This document shows, piece after piece, positions 62,204 through 64,000 of a stretch of DNA of 64,000 bases. Position 1 is the first letter of the stretch. The number at the start of each line of letters is the position of its first letter. The notes below the pieces were generated by a model. The model had not been told where the DNA came from and made no database searches. It worked only from the letters and a program-made list of their open reading frames with translations. A program made the translations under genes and the position numbers. The DNA is taken from the NCBI RefSeq assembly GCF_011683955.1, contig NZ_JAAQPI010000005.1:248001-312000 (forward strand), read 5' to 3'. This stretch comes from Pseudomaricurvus alkylphenolicus. Its GTDB lineage: Bacteria > Pseudomonadota > Gammaproteobacteria > Pseudomonadales > Cellvibrionaceae.

Positions 62204-63166
62204 ATGGCCAAGAAACCCTTCGCCTCTTCGGCAGATCTGGGAGAAAAGAAAGAAACCCTGGAAGTCCTGGCAGACGGCGTTTACGCCCTGACCGCTGAAG
62301 GTGACCCCAATGTCGGCGCCATCGAAGCCGAAGACTTTGTGATTGCCTTTGAAGCCCGTGCAACCCCTAAAGCTGCCAACGATTGGCTGGAGCAGCTACG
62401 GGAGCACACCGACAAGCCGGTCAAGTATCTGGTGCTCTCTCATTATCATGCCGTACGTGTTCTGGGGGCTTCTGCTTTCAATGCGGAGTCCATCATCGCC
62501 CATGAAAAAACCAAATTCCTGATAGAAGAGCGCGGTATGCAGGATTGGGCCAGTGAATATGGCCGTATGCCCCGCTTGTTCCGTGAGCCGGATGGTATCC
62601 CGGGACTGACTCACCCGGACATCGTGTTTAATGACCGTTTGGAAATTCCTCTGGGTGGTGATCGTGGCAGTCTGATTCTGGAGTACTGTGGTCGCGGCCA
62701 TACCGCCGGAGATATTTGCGCCTGGTTGCCCAAGCAGAAGGTCTTGTTTGCGGGTGATCTGGTCGAGGCTGCGGCAGCACTGTACACCGGTGACGCCTTC
62801 CACTTCGATTGGTCCAGCAACACCCTGGATAAGGTCAAGGCTTATGAAGCCGAGGTTCTGGTCGGTGGTCGTGGTGCCGTCGCCCGAGGACGCGATGAGG
62901 TGGATGCAGCCATTGAGCAGACCCGTGGTTTCCTGTTGGGTATGATTGAGAAGGTGGGCGAAGTCCACCGCGCTGGGGGTACTCTGAAAGAGGCTTTTGA
63001 GAAGACCCGTGATCACTTGGCACCGAAGTTCGGAATGTGGCCGATCTTTGAGCACTGCCTGCCGTTTGATGTTCAGCGTCTGTGGGATGAAATGGAAGGG
63101 GTTGATTGGCCTCGCATCTGGACCGACGAACGTGACCAGGAAGTTTGGGATCAGCTGCAGGACTGA
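62204..63166 (+). CDS. MBL-fold hydrolase-like protein with altered metal motif
   Basis: A 320-residue metallo-beta-lactamase-fold protein. The classical HxHxDH metal motif reads SHYHAVRVLGASAF (about 79-92): the first two histidines are kept, but Asp and the third His are replaced by V and R. The later ligands are present, with CGRGHTAGDICAW and LFAGDLVEAAAALY. A one-metal or non-canonical site is therefore expected. AGGAG is before the ATG. It is divergent from the FAD monooxygenase and shares its operator region; the two are probably co-regulated steps. Followed by a terminator. Confidence 0.88.
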   Translation: MAKKPFASSADLGEKKETLEVLADGVYALTAEGDPNVGAIEAEDFVIAFEARATPKAANDWLEQLREHTDKPVKYLVLSHYHAVRVLGASAFNAESIIAHEKTKFLIEERGMQDWASEYGRMPRLFREPDGIPGLTHPDIVFNDRLEIPLGGDRGSLILEYCGRGHTAGDICAWLPKQKVLFAGDLVEAAAALYTGDAFHFDWSSNTLDKVKAYEAEVLVGGRGAVARGRDEVDAAIEQTRGFLLGMIEKVGEVHRAGGTLKEAFEKTRDHLAPKFGMWPIFEHCLPFDVQRLWDEMEGVDWPRIWTDERDQEVWDQLQD

Positions 63167-63230
63167 TCTTCTAACGCATTGTTACTCTGCAACAGGGCGG
63201 TCGCGTGACGGCCGTTCCTGCGTGTCTTTG

Positions 63231-63266
63231 AGCAGGTCGGGGTTATTCCGCGATCTGCTTTTTTTT
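63231..63266 (+). terminator. Intrinsic terminator after the MBL-fold gene
   Basis: AGCAGGTCG (63231-63239) pairs with CGATCTGCT (63251-63259; one G-U), followed by eight T. Separates the MBL-fold gene from the MarR gene. Confidence 0.8.
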
Positions 63267-63329
63267 GCTTTGAATTTATAGTCTTGTCAGCTTGTTTTAA
63301 TTCCGGTCTTCTCCCCCTGTAAGAAAATG

Positions 63330-63346
63330 GTTACACTGGTAACTAA
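63330..63346. promoter_or_regulatory. MarR operator candidate, copy 2
   Basis: GTTACACTGGTAACTAA contains the perfect palindrome GTTAC-ACTG-GTAAC, 25 bp before the MarR start at 63368. It differs at 2 of 17 positions from the copy at 62097, which suggests autoregulation plus control of the monooxygenase/MBL promoters. Confidence 0.7.
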
Positions 63347-63367
63347 AATTTCAGTTAAGTGCAGTTC

Positions 63368-63829
63368 ATGACTTCCAATACCGACCGTACCTTGATTCTC
63401 GATCGTTTTATTGCTTACCGCATGGTGAATTTGGCCAAATGGATGAGTGATTCCTGTTCTGAGATTTATACCGATGAATTTGGCCTGACGATTGCCGAGT
63501 GGCGTATTTTGGCTCGGTTGGCGGAGCATGAGCAGCTGAATGCCCGCGACATTGGTGAAATTACATTTATGGATAAGACCAAGGTATCCAGGGGGGTGAA
63601 GCTACTCGATTCCAAAGGGTATCTGAATAAGGAAAAGAGTGAGGAGGACAGTCGAGTCACTTTCTTGTCGTTGACGGATTCCGGGCGGGAGGTTTATCAC
63701 GAGATTGTTCCCAAGGCGTTGAATTGGGAGAGTCGGTTATTGAAGGCACTGGACGTAACTGAATATCGGGATCTGGTGATGATTCTTGATAAATTGGAAA
63801 AACAACTGTCGGTTATTGATGACGGGTGA
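63368..63829 (+). CDS. MarR-family transcription regulator
   Basis: A 153-residue MarR protein. The winged helix is at about 45-115: LTIAEWRILARLAEHEQLNA, ARDIGEITFMDKTKVSRGVK (recognition helix) and DSRVTFLSLTDSGRE (the wing). Terminal helices mediate dimerisation. The ATG at 63368 is used here; an in-frame GTG at 63359 would add three residues. MarR proteins near aromatic-degradation genes usually respond to a phenolic or CoA-linked intermediate. The shared 17-bp element ties it to the divergent FAD monooxygenase/MBL promoters. Confidence 0.92.
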   Translation: MTSNTDRTLILDRFIAYRMVNLAKWMSDSCSEIYTDEFGLTIAEWRILARLAEHEQLNARDIGEITFMDKTKVSRGVKLLDSKGYLNKEKSEEDSRVTFLSLTDSGREVYHEIVPKALNWESRLLKALDVTEYRDLVMILDKLEKQLSVIDDG

Positions 63830-63952
63830 GCTAAATTGATAGGCGTTAAGACCTGGAAGTTTAATAAGGTCTCCTGGTTAAAAATTAACCAATGCGCTGA
63901 ACCAAAGACTATGACAGGGCTGTAACATTTTTTCCGAAAGTCGTCCAAAGAC

Positions 63953-63974
63953 TTATCCACAGAAGTTGTGAATA
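63953..63974. other. DnaA-box-like sequence at the window end
   Basis: TTATCCACA (63953-63961) is a perfect DnaA consensus box; the following TTGTGAATA (63966-63974) is a near match in the opposite direction. A single pair near the edge is not enough to call an origin; the sequence beyond the window is not visible. Confidence 0.3.
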
Positions 63975-64000
63975 GATTCCCATCTCATTCGAGTAAAACT

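Noticed and set aside
1-64000. tRNA, rRNA or riboswitch genes
   Set aside because: No cloverleaf, rRNA or known aptamer pattern was recognised by eye; a covariance-model search could not be run.

Overview
The window reads as a chromosomal stretch from a free-living, probably marine, aerobic Gammaproteobacterium. The gene mix is typical of Cellvibrionales-like degraders (for example the Spongiibacteraceae or Pseudomaricurvus area): three large TonB-dependent receptors with no iron genes nearby, many AraC/LysR/TetR/MarR regulators, and crotonase, SDR, VOC, FAH and FAD-monooxygenase enzymes. The taxon is an inference from gene content. No rRNA, tRNA, phage, transposase or CRISPR array was seen.

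Layout. 0.3-4.5 kb: DUF805 membrane protein, remnant of a TonB receptor, APC permease, crotonase, AraC regulator. 4.5-7.4 kb: a five-unit 20-bp tandem repeat, three copies of a 19-bp operator-like sequence, and TonB receptor 1. 7.4-11.5 kb: MFS exporter, ThDP enzyme, remnant of a phenylacetate-CoA-ligase-like gene, LysR. 11.6-21.9 kb: a catabolic island (PNPOx-like flavoprotein, lipoprotein, membrane-anchored GST, FAH-family enzyme, epoxide-hydrolase-like enzyme, TetR, then TonB receptor 2 with a Tat-exported amidohydrolase and a YtfJ-like protein). Near-palindromes of the type TGACAATATGTCA recur here, including in front of the TetR gene. 22.2-27.2 kb: 1-Cys peroxiredoxin, YghU-type GST, acyltransferase, SDR and two VOC proteins. 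27.2-31.0 kb: TonB receptor 3 behind paired AraC-type half-sites, MFS, AraC.

32.1-40.1 kb is a coherent oxidation unit: Zn alcohol dehydrogenase, AraC (reverse), then SDR, E1-alpha, E1-beta, E2 and aldehyde dehydrogenase. It encodes a 2-oxoacid/acetoin-type dehydrogenase complex without its own E3. The alcohol dehydrogenase and the SDR share an 18-bp promoter motif. 40.2-44.1 kb: periplasmic binding-like protein, 5'-truncated aldehyde dehydrogenase pseudogene, and a divergent LysR/D-malate-tartrate dehydrogenase pair (dmlR/dmlA-like).

44.2-56.9 kb is the most unusual part: a three-gene reverse-strand operon. In transcription order it encodes a 2407-residue secreted mosaic (ten PPC-like repeats, four interleaved Calx-beta-like modules, a leishmanolysin-like metzincin domain, RTX repeats, DUF4214), a 1146-residue FecR-TPR-outer-membrane-barrel protein, and a CHASE2-adenylate cyclase. 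I do not recognise this trio as a described system. 57.1-63.8 kb returns to aromatic-type catabolism: SDR, HCCA-isomerase-like protein, alpha/beta hydrolase, DUF2783 protein, FAD monooxygenase, MBL-fold protein and a MarR regulator. A near-palindromic 17-bp operator candidate occurs before both the MarR gene and the monooxygenase/MBL divergent promoter.
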